Positions 22,926-34,812 of a stretch of 64,000 nt of DNA are shown here, piece by piece. A program made the position numbers and the translations under genes. A model generated the notes under the pieces. That model was not told the origin of the DNA. It saw only the letters and a program-made list of their open reading frames with translations, and ran no database searches. Source of the stretch: Pegoplata infirma (Eukaryota; Arthropoda; Insecta; Diptera; Anthomyiidae); NCBI GenBank assembly GCA_963921195.1, contig OY992537.1:55824313-55888312 (forward strand), written 5' to 3'. Positions within the stretch are counted from its first letter, which is position 1. Every line of letters begins with the position of its first letter.

Positions 22926-23236
22926 GATATACTTAGGTCATACGAAAATGCAAAAAATATTCGTATTTCCATTAGTTTTTACTTACATCCATTTTCCTTT
23001 ATAAATTATCTTTATCATATTAATAAATAACTTTTCGACTTTCCGATGTTTTTCTTAGAAATTGAAAACTTCCAAGATTCAGGGCCGTCTTAAAGTAAAT
23101 TTAGGTTTTTTACAACAAAAAGTCGCAAGACAAAAAAAAAACTTTCTTTTGTTACAAATTAAATTCATGTTATTACCTGTTTTAAGAAAAAGAAACAAAA
23201 AAAAAAATATTTTGGGTAGGGATATTTAAGCTTGAG

Positions 23237-24263
23237 CACTGTGGTTCCGATTTCAAAACTAGGTGGACAAAAGTATTTAACCATGATATTTTATGTTTTT
23301 GGGGTCGCTGATTTCAAAAAAATGCTTTAAAAAATTGGAGCTTCAATATTTTTGAAAATACAGTGGGTTTCACTAAAATAGCTTCAACTTAATTGGACTT
23401 TTCGCTACAACTGGAAAAAGTTAATTACTTTTTGCTACTTTAGGGCACTAAATTTAAAGGAAGTATTTAAAAATGATATAAAAAAGCTTTTCTGAGCATT
23501 ACAGTAAAGCCCAGATATGTCGAATTACTTTTAATGTGTAGTTTTTTTAGAATGTTCAAATTAAATCCTTTTTGTGCTTCTAGAGTTGCGGGAAAGGAAA
23601 AATATGTGATATAACAATTATAAAAAATACTGTAGAGGTATTTGCTGCAAAAATATGTGCAGAAGATCCTGAATATTATAAGCATTTTCTTGAGAGTTAT
23701 AAATATTGAAGAAAAAATGACTTTTTTAAAAACGCTATAAAAAATGCAGCTGGACGCCGCTGGATGGAGATGAAAGATGAAACACACTCTCTGATAGTTA
23801 CTCTAAGAGATGTATATAGTGGCTTGCCCGCAACTTGGAGCGGTTTTTTTTGGCAAGCTTTGATATATTGATAATCTATTTTTTTTTTTACTTATGACCC
23901 TAACTTCAAAAACCGATATTAAGAAATCGCGAAAAAATTTCGAACCCATTAAAATTTTTTTGATAAGTATATACCCATGGCTATATAAAAAACAATTCAC
24001 GGCATTCTCCTGCAAATAGTTCACTTGGTATAAGCTACTTAGTTTTGTATTGATTTCCTTAGTTTTTAATTACAAACATTTTCGTGAACAAACATTGATG
24101 TTCTAGTGCTGCGGGGACAAAGTTAAACCCCTTATTTAATCAAAATATTTTGCGTCTAGTCTAGGCATGTTGTTAGCTATTTAAAACACCTACCGTTTTT
24201 TAATTTAGAGGTTCAAACTTTTTAGACTTTTATCCACCTAGATTTGGATTTGGAACCACAGTG
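23237..24263. mobile_element. nested 1.03-kb CACTGTGG element, Transib-like ends
   Basis: Terminal inverted repeats of about 44 bp (roughly 80% alike) begin CACTGTGGTTCC and share 'ctaggtgga'. The flanks are a 5-bp duplication 'ttgag' (23232-23236 and 24264-24268). CAC-type ends with a 5-bp duplication are characteristic of Transib, so that class is suggested. No RAG1-like transposase could be read. The interior has one fairly coherent plus-strand stretch (about 23590-23730, containing EVFAAKICAEDPEYYKHF) that I do not recognise. Confidence 0.65.
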
Positions 24264-25144
24264 TTGAGGTAATTTTTCTTTACTTATTAAAGCCATGATA
24301 TTCGTGAAAAAAATGGTTTTAATGAGACCCTTTCAATCTCAGAATCTCACACATTTCATGGATTTGAGACTTCTGATATATTACAAATTTCTCCTATATA
24401 AAAAGTCTCAGTGTATATGAAAAATCTGTTAGATTCTGAGACGTTTTCTGTAAGAAATTTTCTTTTTAAAGAAATTAAAAAAAATCTTCATTTTCGTATA
24501 ACCGAATTTATTGGCAATTCGGGCTCCTTAGGTCGGGGGCCCTGGGCACGTGCCCAGTGTGCCCTAATGGTTAAAACGGTACTGCCCAGATGTTAAAGTT
24601 TAGTTTGATATACTGGAATTGTGAAGACATTTCCTTATAGATGTCTTAGAGGATTTTTTCACACTCTAAAAACAAACATTCATTGATGACAATGTTAGGA
24701 CATGCCCTCAAGAACTACCTATTATATATCAGAATCTGAATACATTTCCTCATGGAAGCACTGTGCAAATTCCCAAACTTAAAAATCTTATTATTTATAA
24801 TTTTTTTTCAAAGACCATGAAAAACCAAGAAAACGAAACCGAAAAAAAGTCGGAGAACCAATTAAAATCACGAAAAATTCACGCAAGAATTTTACTCACG
24901 CACGATCACGCACGAACTTTTTTTTGTTACTCACGCTCACGCACGCTCACGTGAGTAGAACAAAAATGTACTCACGAATCACGTGATTCACGTGATTCAC
25001 GATAATCACGTGATTGGTGCCCATCTCTAGTTTTAAGTATTGGTCATTGTTAAGTATAATTTAAAATTAAAAGACTATTTGATTTGAATAAAAAAAATGA
25101 ATAAATAAAAGCTTATTAAAATAATAAAAAAAAATAATTAGAAT

Positions 25145-26468
25145 CCCAGGTAAAAATCGTCACGTATGTACACATATGGACATGTATGCGTTCATGTGTG
25201 AACATGTATGAATCACATATGATTACGTATGAAACATATATGAACATGTTCGGCACATATGATAGCTCATGTGGAGTCATACATTCAGCGGTTTGTGTTT
25301 CAAGATTATATGATATACATCCCATAGCTGATACTATTAATTTTCAATCATATTATCGAACATTTGTCCCTTTTAGCTAAATTTAACATGCAGGTTTTGA
25401 AGGCTGGTAGTAGTGATAAGGTCAGACTTTCTTTTGGGTTAGAGAGAAAATAGGTGTAAAAATGGAGTTGTTTGTCGATTTTATTCTTTTTTGCTTGGTA
25501 CATTTACAAATATGGTATCATTGGAATGGAATTTAGAGAACTTTCCAAACTAGTTCAACAAAATATTTAATTTTTTTAGTTTTGATTCCCAAAAAAACTA
25601 AAAGACCGAACAGATGGACCATTAAATAAATCATCACATCAAAGCCATTTTTATTTGAAATACTTTTTAGAATTCCTTTTTGATAATAAGCAACATTTTT
25701 AAAGAATTTATAATTATCTTTGTATTTAAATGTATGCTATTTATTTCCTTCCGTTTTTTTTTTCTTCGTAACAGTTGTCAAACATTTTTATTGTTTTCAA
25801 AATTTTTAAAACTTCAAATAAAAAAAAATTATTCACAAATTGAAAATTTTTTAAGAAAAACAAAATCATCCTTTTGTACAGAATTTGCGGAAAATAAAAG
25901 GTAAAATATATGAACTTTAATTAAGATTTATCTTAAAATAATTATATGTCTTATTTACAGCTCAATATCGATTTTTTTTTGGGGAAAGAGAGCAACTTTG
26001 TCAAGAAATCAAAAATTGTAGTGAAGAAACATAAGGAATTTTTAACACTCTATTGCAATATAATAGTTTAAAAACAAGATAAATCCCTAACAGGATGCGT
26101 TTGGTAAGAGAGACAGCAATTGAAGAAAAGAAACGCAAGGAATGTTTAACTCTTTATACAAGATGAATACCGGACAGGATGTGTAAGATTAGCAAAAACT
26201 GTATAACCTCAAATATTATTTTCGAGTATAGCATTTAAAAATATGAATTTTATTAAACAATAAACTTTTTATTATATAAAAAATAATCTCTTTTTATGTA
26301 CCAATATGAAACCAAAAAAATATAAAAAAAAAATATGTAAATATATGCAAAAACATACATTATCATATATGCTCATATGTCTACATATTACCTCAATTTT
26401 CGTCCATGCACATATATGGGTGATCATATGTGCTCATACGTGTACACATGTGACGATTTCTAACCGGG
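25145..26468. mobile_element. 1.3-kb TIR element with CATATG-rich ends
   Basis: The left end CCCAGGTAAAAATCGTCACG and the inverted right end CCCGGTTAGAAATCGTCACA match well and are flanked by AT dinucleotides. Both subterminal zones (25165-25290 and 26345-26460) are arrays of 'acatatg' and 'acatgt' words at roughly 8-10-bp steps. Inside, 26018-26190 contains a diverged direct duplication marked by 'gaagaaa.a.aaggaa' and 'aggatg.gt'. No transposase is recognised. Confidence 0.65.
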
Positions 26469-26859
26469 ATCTTATAAATCAGTTAAAATGTTATATATTC
26501 AGGTTTCTCTAAATTTTCCAGTAGTTTTTGTTTTAAATTTTGTGATTTTTCTGAATTTATCTGCATTTTTTTGACTAATTTTTTGTTTTGTCTGGATTTT
26601 TTCTTAGTTTTTAATTTTTTTTCTGAATATTGAATAAATCCTGCAAGTGTATTTAAGAAATTTCTTGGAGTTATTTTTTTCTGAGAAAATATCGTTTTTG
26701 GAAATATGTGATGTTTATTCGTAACAACTTTTTATTAAATAAAACATTATCATGATTTAATATTTTGGGCAAAAGTACAAAACTCTGCGGCATTTTCTCT
26801 ATCTAGCTTAGTTTCCGAGATAGCGCAATTTTAAGTTTTCTGAAAATAAAAAAAAATTT

Positions 26860-27095
26860 ACCATTTATTTTTGGTAATATTAGCAAAATAGCTTGTAAAA
26901 ATTTGGTCAACTCAATTTTAAATTTAGCAAAAAAAAAATTAGTTCAAATTTTGTGTAAAATTGCTAATGTGCTAAATGAAGTTTACAATATATTTTTGCT
27001 AACATGCTAATCTCAACTAAAAATTTGCTAGAAGTTAGCTAACCAGCATTAGCGCAAAAAATTAGTAAATGTACTAATGTATTATTTTGAGTGTA
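26860..27095. repeat. TTAGCAAA-rich MITE fragment
   Basis: It is dense in 'ttagcaaa' and 'tgctaa' words and ends 'attattttgagtgtaaag', like the ends at 14688 and 34895. No gene is present. Confidence 0.4.
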
Positions 27096-27495
27096 AAGGA
27101 TTTGGGTGGTTTTGAACCATTGATTGATAGGACATCAATTGGTTTTTTATTTCTTCGATTACTGTCGGAGTTCGAAGTTTCCTGTGAAGCTGGTTATTTG
27201 ATATGTACCAAGGAACTGTTGTTAATTGTCTAAGGAGTTTCGATTGAAATCGCTGTAGAATTTACAGATTGGAATTTGCTGCAGTACCCCACAATTGGAT
27301 ACCGTAAGTCCAAATTGGTTTTAGTATGCATTTGTATATCAAGGGCTTATTTTCGAGCGAATGTTTCAATTGAGTGCCAATCAAATAAGACATTTTTCTG
27401 ACTTGTAAGTCAAGGGCTTTCTTTTTGGTCAGAATGTTTTTTTTCCATAAGAGCTTTTTGTCCAAGTGAAATAGAAAAAGTGTACCCAATAAATC
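27096..27495 (-). pseudogene. jockey-clade LINE, C-terminal remnant
   Basis: On the minus strand, the frame includes KKALDLQVRKMSYLIGTQL, then ENKPLIYKCILKPIWTYGIQ and LWGTAANSNL. After one in-frame stop it continues ILQRFQSKLLRQLTTVPWY and LRTPTVIEEIKNQLMSYQS. This order is the conserved region just downstream of the reverse transcriptase in jockey-clade non-LTR elements. The upstream RT is missing: the copy breaks near 27495, where an opposite-strand LINE begins. It is a dead remnant with at least one stop. Confidence 0.85.
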
Positions 27496-27499
27496 TATC

Positions 27500-29002
27500 T
27501 AATTTTTGCAAGAAATCCGGATTCGATACGATCAAGGATACCATCAGGACATATTCGGTTATATCCTTATAAGTATCCGAAGTGCTTTTCGACGCTAGCT
27601 TATCCATTGGCAAACCTGTTCAGCTTTTCGTATCGTGCTGGAGTCTTTCCCTCGTGCTGGAAGGTTGCTAATGTTCAGCCAATCCCTAAAAAAGGTGCTA
27701 CTAAAAATCCTGAAAATTACCGTCCAATTGCAATTTGCTCTGCGCTTTCAAAAGTGATGGAAAGCATGGTTAACTTCCACCTTGTTCACTATTTGGAGAC
27801 TAATTCATTGCTTACTGATCGCCAGTATGGCTTGCGCAGGGATCGCTCTACTGTAGACCTGTTAGCATTCCTTTCGGAACGTTGGAGTCAGTCCATCCAT
27901 CATTTTGGGGAAAGTAAGGTGGCTGCTCTGGATATTTCCAAGGCATTCGACCGTGTGTGGCACGGTGCACTCCTCTCAAAGCTTATTGCTTTTGGTGTCG
28001 GTAATGTCTTCTCCCGATTTATTTCGAGCTTCCTCAGAGATCGCACTATACGTGTTGTTATAGATGGGGTTTCATATGATGAATTTCAGCTAAATTCAGG
28101 TGTACCGCAAGGCTCTGTTCTTTCTCCTACTCTGATTCTTATTTTCATCAACGATCTTCTCAGTAAAACTTCGAATCCAATCTATTCTTTTGCAGATGAC
28201 AGCAACATTTGTCATTCATTTTCTTTCGATCACAGGCCAAGCCTCGTTGAAGTTGGGGGCAAAAGGCAGATTATGAATGACTCACTCAATGAAGACCTTT
28301 CGGTAATATCTGATTGGGGTCAAAGAGTAGATTTCAATGCGCGCAAGAACCAATGTTGTATGCTGTCACACAGACGATCCGTGGAAACAGCATTGTCATC
28401 TGTATTTATGGGGGTATCAATATTGAGGAATCGGATACTCTTCATGTTCTGGGCATGAAAATTCAGTGCGATGATAGTTGGAACAAACACGTTACTTTAC
28501 TCCATCCGATCTCCTCATTATTTACACAACCTTCATCCGACCGAAAATGGAATACAACTCTCATATATGGGCAGGGGCTTCAGAATCTATTTTGAAACTC
28601 TTGGACCGTGTTCAGAGAAGGGCTACGGCGCTTATCAATGACAGCAGGGTATCCAACTCTATTGACTCATTGGAGCATCGTAGAAATGTGGGTTGTGTTA
28701 CACTTTTCTATCGATACTACCATGGGAGGTGCTCTGCAGAGATAAGCGAGCTTACCCCAAGGGCTCGGGATTTTATTCGTAATACTCGCTTTTCTTGCAG
28801 ATCACATCCGTATGTGGTCGAATGTGAAGTAGATTGCACAACGCATTATAGGGAGAACTTGTTCATCAGCGGTACAAGTCGTATGTGGAATAAACTTCCT
28901 GCGGAAGTCCTTCCTATTACTTACAACTTGCAAAAATTTAAATCAAATGTTCACAAACACTACTCCATCTTTCCTCCATCCCATAACCTTTTTTCCTGAT
29001 AT
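27500..29002 (+). pseudogene. non-LTR retrotransposon reverse transcriptase, frameshifted
   Basis: The main frame (about 27607-28415) shows RT blocks in order: PIPKKGATKNPENYRPIAIC, YGLRRDRSTVDLLA, ALDISKAFDRVW with the first catalytic Asp, SGVPQGSVLSPTL, and YSFADDSN with the catalytic Asp pair (about 28185-28205). Upstream, 27500-27606 continues RT homology in another frame. Two further frame changes, near 28415 and 28500, lead into the thumb and C-terminal part (FIRPKMEYNSHIWAGAS ... MWNKLPAEVLP), which ends at a stop at 28999. There is no endonuclease domain, so the copy is 5'-truncated. The clade looks CR1/jockey-like; I cannot place it more exactly. Confidence 0.9.
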
Positions 29003-29609
29003 CAACACAATGCACTGAATTTCAACAAAACCAAAAAATACACTTCTACAAATTATGTAAATTTCCTAACATTTTAAGTATAAAATTACAATTAGTCTAA
29101 ATTTACACAATTTGTAGTAGAAAACTGAATTCATTAAAATTTTTAATTAGAGTGTATTCATCAGGGCAAGGGGGTTTATGTAAATACATGTTTGTTGTCG
29201 TTAGCCTGAGAACAACTTAAAGTATTTATCTTCGCGAATCATCGAATTTGCTTAAAAATGGCATTGATTTGTTAGTGGATATTTTTGCATATTTTGATGA
29301 AAATGCATGTTTTTGCATATTTTGCTTAAACTGCATATTTTCTTGCATATTTTTTAATATTTATTAAAAAAAATATTTTTTTTTATTATTTTTGTGAAAT
29401 TTGCTATTTTGCATGAAAAATTTGCAAATCAGTTCATGCATTATTTTGATAAAAAATAAACAAAAAAAAATATTTTTTTTTTTTTTAAAATTTAAGCAAA
29501 AAGTTGCGCAATATAGTGTACAATCCGGGAAAAATATTAATACAATTTTCATGGAGTAATTTTGGTTAAGGGCTGCATCTAAAGGACGGAAAGGAGTGTT
29601 TCTATTTTT

Positions 29610-31330
29610 ATACCCTCCACTTAGTGATAGAGGGTATATATAAGTTTGTCATTCCGTTTGTAACTCATCGAAATATCGATCTGGGACCCCATAAAGTATA
29701 TCACAAAATCCACCAGAAAACACATAAAAAATGCTATTTTCTGACCTTAGGTCTTTCGATTTTCTTTATATTACCGGTACGCATTCTCCATAAAGCTAAT
29801 AAAACATATCCATTTTCAGTTTTTTAAATTTAAAAAAAATCGCGATTTTTTCGCGAATTTAATTTTCTTCAAAAATTTAAAAAATCAAAAAAGTATGTTA
29901 ATTTGAAGAGCCATATCTTCTGAAGTATCTATCGGATTTCTACGATTCAAAAAGCATTTGATTCAAAAGTTCGTCCTTTTTTATACAAATGCAATAAAAA
30001 AAAGTTTTTCAAAAAAAAGTGCATTTTTGATGCAAATGCAATTTTTTGATGCATTTTTCTAAACTTTCTCCCCCTTCAATTTTTTTGAAACCTGCATAAT
30101 TCGAAAATATGGCATTTTTTACACAAAATTGACTACCGTTTTTTTTGTGACGGCGTTTCAAAAAATTTTCGTGATTTTTTTAAAACTACTTATTTGATTT
30201 TTTCCATACAAAAAATCAATTTAATGTTTATTTTGCAATTTTATCAAAAAAGTATGTAACTTTAAAAAGCCATTTCTTCGAAAGTATCTATCGGATTTCT
30301 ACGACTCAAAAATCATTCGATTCAACTGATTATCCGTTTTTATACCAATGCACTAACAAAAAATATTTTTTTAAAAAAATTCATTTTTGATGCAAATTCA
30401 ATTTTTGGATGCATTTTTTAAAACTTTCTCCCCCTTCAATTTGTTTGAAACCTGCATAAATCGAAAATATAGCATTTTTTACATAAAATTGGGTACATTT
30501 TTTTTTGTGACGGCGTTTCACAAAATTTTCGTGATTTTTTTAAAAAATGCTTATGTAGTTTTTCCTTAGACTAAAATTTTTTTTTGTTATTTTACGAATT
30601 TTATGAAAAAATTGTATGGAAAAACCAATAAGGTATTTTAAACAAAATTACAAAATTTTTACGAAACATCGTCACAAAAAAAGCTGTACGCAGTTTTGTG
30701 TAAAAAATGCTATATTTTCGATTTATGTAGGTTTAAAAAAAATTGAAGGGGGAGAAAGTTTTAAAAAATGCATCCAAAAAATGCATTTGCATCAAAAATG
30801 CACTTTTTTTAAAAATATTTTTTTATTTTTAGATTAATATAAAGTAAGACTATCGTCTGAATCGAATGCTTTTTGAATTGAAGAAATCCGATAGATACCT
30901 TCGAAGATATGGCTATTCAAAGTAGCATACTTTTTTGATTTTTTCAATTTTTGAAGAAAATTAAATTCGCGAAAAAATCGCGATTTTTTTTAAATATAAA
31001 AAACTGAAAATAGATATGTTTAATTGGCTCTATAGAGCACATGTGTACAAAAAATTAGATAAATTTGAAGACCCTCGGTCAGATTTTATAAAATCTTTGC
31101 TGGATTTCATGATATATATTCATGATGCCCGATCGATTTTAAGACATTCTAGCGATGTCAGCCTGTCCGTCTGTCTGTCTATGGAAAATGCTGTCGCGGA
31201 CAAAATATTGCACAGATGACTGAAACTGAACATATTTATTGGAAGTTCTCCCGAGAAGTTTGGTATTGCATTTGAGCGATATCGGTTCAGCGGTTCAAAA
31301 GTTATGAACGAAAATGTAAGCACACCTCAA
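29610..31330. repeat. inverted repeat inside the CAGGG element
   Basis: The left arm (about 29825-30560) contains two direct copies of a unit with 'gtatctatcggatttctacg' and 'ctttctcccccttcaat'. The right arm (about 30620-31030) is its inverted copy. The left flank 'ataccctccacttagtgata' and right flank 'ctgtccgtctgtctgtcta' resemble the dispersed fly-type repeat at 14735. It probably inserted into the hAT-like element. Open frames here are repeat shadows. Confidence 0.6.
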
Positions 31331-31724
31331 AAATTTCAGTACATTCAACATAACCTAAAAATACAAAACGCTTTAATTCGTCTTCTAGTTGGCATATGTG
31401 AACATAATTGAACACCAAATGGTATTTAAACAAGTACGAACATATTTTTTGACAAAAAAAGAAAAAAAATCGCGGATTTTTTTTATCAAAATTTTTTTTC
31501 GTGGAAATTTTTTTTTCAAAAAAATTTTTTTTTTCAAAAGTAATTTCCTTTCCTTTTACTTTTTTACTTGTTTTTTTTAAACTGCACTGACAATGAGATA
31601 AAAAAAAACTGAATTTATGTAATTTTTTTCTTATTTTTCCCGTAAAAGGGCCCTAATTGCACATCGTTTTGGGGGCAAGCATATTCAAATAAGAAAAAAT
31701 CCGAACACGTATTTGTAAATGTTT

Positions 31725-31960
31725 ACACTAGGGTGGAGCAAATTTAGTTTTTTTTATAATTTCGAAAACGTCGGGGTCGGGAATGTTGCTTTTTAGGGTC
31801 GATATTAACACAAAAATATTGGACCTGTAGGACCATGGGCTTTAGCTTTCTTTTTGACTTAAAACTTTCTGATTTTCAAAGTCAAAAAAGGACCCCAAAT
31901 CCATTGTCCAATATATTTTTGTGTTAATATCGATCCTAAAAGGCGACTTTCTATGTTTTA
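31725..31960. repeat. small foldback, ACTAGGGTG end
   Basis: It starts 'cactagggtggagcaaattt'. The halves share 'gggtcgatattaacacaaaa' in inverted orientation, joined by a short hinge around 31830-31890. The first bases resemble the end of the element at 40293-41472. Confidence 0.5.
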
Positions 31961-32126
31961 TGATTTTTTTTATGTTTTATGATTTTTTATGAATAAATAT
32001 GGAAATAAACCAATTTTTAATGCATATTTTTTTAGTTTTTACTGCATATTTTTAAATTTTTGATACATATTTTTAGCGCTAAAAATGCGATTTTTAGTGC
32101 ATGAACTTGCTTGCCCTGGTAATCAT

Positions 32127-32790
32127 TAAAAAAAATTATCATCAAACAAATGTTTTTCTTTTAAAAACAACTAAACGTAATAATTTTTAAATAATCTATA
32201 AACAGTTAGACATAATTTTTTCAGTGTATTTAAAATTTGCAAAATATTTTGGTTTTTCTTATTTTCATGAATTTTTTTTAAAAAAATCTCAAATTTGTTT
32301 TTTCTTGACCCCCTCATGGATCATTTAAAATTTATTTAAACCAAATCCTATAATTTTAACAAAAAACAAAACCTTTTTTGTTAGAAAAAAACAACAGAAA
32401 AACCAAACTCGAATTGAAAAAATCATGATTTAGTTGATACTTGCTTAACAGCCTACTTGGCGTATCGGTCTAGACTCTAGAGTGATTGTACGTTACAAGC
32501 AGTTAATAGCAAAGTATTACAGATGATGGGTTCAATCCTTGTCGGCTGCGATCTGTAAATAATTTTCACATATAGAGTTCTATTAACTATTAACTGAATA
32601 AATTTGACATTAAAAGTTTTTCTGAAGATTATTATAACTGGATAATATGAAACTAGTAAGAAACAAACCAGGATGTCTTAAATTTTTAGAAAAATTAAAA
32701 TTTTTCTTTCACACTTTTCTCAATTCAAAACCATATATAACAAAACCTTTTTTGTTTTTTAGAAACTTCTAACCAAAAACTCCAAACTTT
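32127..32790. other. non-coding; degenerate tRNA-like block at 32450-32549
   Basis: The only notable part is 32450-32549. 'cagcc' and 'ggctg' could pair as an acceptor stem, 'tggcgtatcggtctag' resembles an A box, and 'gatgggttcaatccttgtc' forms a B-box/T-arm-like segment. At about 100 bp with a long middle it could be a tRNA pseudogene or SINE head. The rest is AT-rich with nothing supported. Confidence 0.35.
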
Positions 32791-33493
32791 CGCCATGTAT
32801 TTAAATGCTCTGATTTCGCTCAAATCAAGTTTAAACTAAAGCTAACCTCAAGCTCTACGAAATAGACGATGGAAAAAAAAATTAGATTTTTTTTTCAAAA
32901 ATTGCTTAAAAGTGGACCCACATTTTTGGAAATTTTTTGTCTAACTTATAATAGCGATATCTCGAAAACCGATCGACCGATTTCCGATTATTTATTTTTG
33001 ACTTCTGTATTCAGCATGCCAAAATTAATAACTTTAATGTATCGCAAGATATTTTATTTATTTTTCAAAAATTCCAAATTTTAATGAAAATTTTCCAAAA
33101 ATTTAAAATTTTGAAACAAGGGTGCCAATTGTTAAAATTTTAAAATTAAGTTTAAATGAAAGATTGTCTTATGCTTAAGAGATTGACCGATTTTTTATTA
33201 ATTCTTTAAAGCAATATCTCTAAAACCGATTGGACCGATTACAAAACATTATTCAAATTCGTGTTTGCGCAACTTAATTCATAAACATGATGTTTCGCAA
33301 GAAATATATTGTGAACCTATATTCAAAATATGCCAACTCAAAATATGCCAACTCAAAATTGATGCCAACTCAAAATTTTCCTATGGCAAATAGCTCCCCT
33401 ATGCAATACCTATCTGTGATGAAAATTTCAGAGCAAAAAAATAATTTGTTGTCATTTTACATCCATTTTTGTTATTCTGCTATCTGAAAGTAC

Positions 33494-34148
33494 ATATGAG
33501 GCATTCCACACCAAATGTCCCGCTACAGAAAACATGTGTCCCGTAAATTTCTGAATATGTTGTTTGGATAGCCCTATATGTAACTAAGAAAATTGCGTTT
33601 TTGGTTTTTTAAATTTTCGAAAACTGGGCTTAGGAGGCGTGGTCAAATATTGGAAAAATGGTAAAATTTGTGGCGAGTTGCCTTGATTAAATATTTATCA
33701 CATTAAAACGGAATGCATCACAATGTCAAAAAATGTGGATGGATAAACATCTAAACTTTTAAAAAAATAAATAAAAAAGAAAAAAAAAGTGGCCGGATTT
33801 TTGATAAATTGACTTTTTTAAAAAATGGAAATTTCAGAACGGGTTCTGAAAATTTTCCAAAAAAAAAATTTTAATCGATAGCCCATAGAAAACTATATAA
33901 GAACGTAAATTTTTGACATTGTGGTGCATTCCGTTTTAATGTGATAAATATTTAATCAAGGCAACTCGCCACAAATTTGACCATTTTTCCAATATTTGAC
34001 CACGCCTCCTTAGCCCAGTTTCTGAAAAATTGAAAAACCAAAAACGCAATTTTCTAAGTTCCATATAGGGCTATCCATATCACCTATTCAGAAGTTTACG
34101 GTACACATGTTTTTTTTCGCTGGACATTTGGTGTGGAATGCCTCATAT
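33494..34148. repeat. 655-bp palindromic element (intact relative of 6700-9998)
   Basis: Both ends read 'atatgaggcattccacacc' in inverted orientation, and the arms pair along nearly the whole length. Shared blocks include 'aaattgcgtttttggtttt', 'aggaggcgtggtcaaatatt' and 'gaatgcatcacaatgtc' with their complements. It sits inside a broken copy of family R1. No target duplication or gene is evident. Confidence 0.8.
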
Positions 34149-34282
34149 TTGTTTGGTGAAAATAAAAAACTCCTATTGTAAATTTCCAAAAAATTTTCAA
34201 AATTTAAAAAAAAAAGTTAGACCACATATCTTATTTGCCATGCTGAACACGAATCTTGTAAAGATTTTGATATCTAGTGATT

Positions 34283-34812
34283 CACAGAAAAAAATATGGA
34301 GGAAACAAATTTGAGTAATCACTTGTTTAAATTTAAAAACAAAAACTGAGTAATTTTTTAATTGACGCAATTAAAAATTTACTTAAAAATTTTCAAAACA
34401 ATTTAAGTAAATAATTTAATATAAATTTAATAGTTTTTTAATTTGTTTAAAACTCTCATAGTTTTTTGTGTATGTATATGAAAGTTTGTAATCGTCTTTA
34501 TAAGATTTTCCTTTGTTTTTGAGACACAAATATGTTTGGTAAAGTTTGAAAAAACAAGTTTTTTGTTTTTTTTTGTAAAAAAAATTTAAAACTTTTTTAA
34601 ACTTAAAAAAAAAAAAAATAAATAGATAAATTTTGAGGAAATTTTTAATTGTGTCAATTAAAAATTTACTCAAATTTTTTTTCAAACGTTTAATACATTT
34701 TTATTAAAAATTTACTCAATACTATTAAATCGTTTACTGGTGCAAAATTGAGTAATTTTTTACTCAATAGTATTAAAAATTTACTCAAATATTTTTTTTA
34801 TTTTTTTCTGTG
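34283..34812. mobile_element. CACAG MITE, copy 1
   Basis: It begins 'cacagaaaaaaatatggagg' and ends 'atttttttctgtg'. The interior is rich in 'attaaaaatttactcaaa' in both orientations. It is about 530 bp and closely similar to the copy at 55070-55622. No transposase is present. The frame over 34416-34685 is a poly-Phe/Lys shadow. Confidence 0.8.

Larger units (their letters stand above)
21866..25029. mobile_element. 3.16-kb hAT-like element hosting nested transposons
   Basis: The left end is TAGAGTTGGGATCGTGAGTG and the right end is the inverted form ...GTGCCCATCTCTA. The flanks are a perfect 8-bp duplication 'gttttaag' (21858-21865 and 25030-25037). Both subterminal zones (21880-22045 and 24890-25015) are packed with 'tcacg' and 'cgtga' motifs, as in the 19932 element. 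Two other elements (22306-22925 and 23237-24263) are inserted inside. Without them about 1.5 kb remains, with no recognisable hAT transposase, so it is probably non-autonomous. Confidence 0.85.
29162..32118. mobile_element. 2.96-kb CAGGG-type hAT-like element
   Basis: The ends are CAGGGCAAGGGGGTTTATG and, inverted, CAGGGCAAGCAAGTTCATG. The flanks 'gtattcat' (29154-29161) and 'gtaatcat' (32119-32126) match at 7 of 8 positions. CAGGG ends with an 8-bp duplication fit hAT. Subterminal zones carry repeated 'tgcatattttt' motifs (29280-29350 and 31990-32085). The interior contains a large inverted repeat and no recognisable transposase. A fragment with the same left subterminal sequence lies at about 52763-52870. 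Confidence 0.8.

Noticed and set aside
23467..24024. Minus-strand open frames with Cys and Phe-rich hydrophobic peptides
   Set aside because: They lie inside a non-autonomous transposon, and their composition is explained by AT-rich antisense sequence.
24500..24600. GC-rich block with 'gggccctgggcacgtgccca' as a transposon end
   Set aside because: It resembles GC-rich ends seen in some hAT-type elements, but no matching inverted partner or target duplication was found. 'cagggccgtctt' at 23083 does not pair convincingly.
32450..32549. Functional tRNA gene
   Set aside because: Despite a plausible acceptor stem and B box, the length and middle region do not give a normal cloverleaf.
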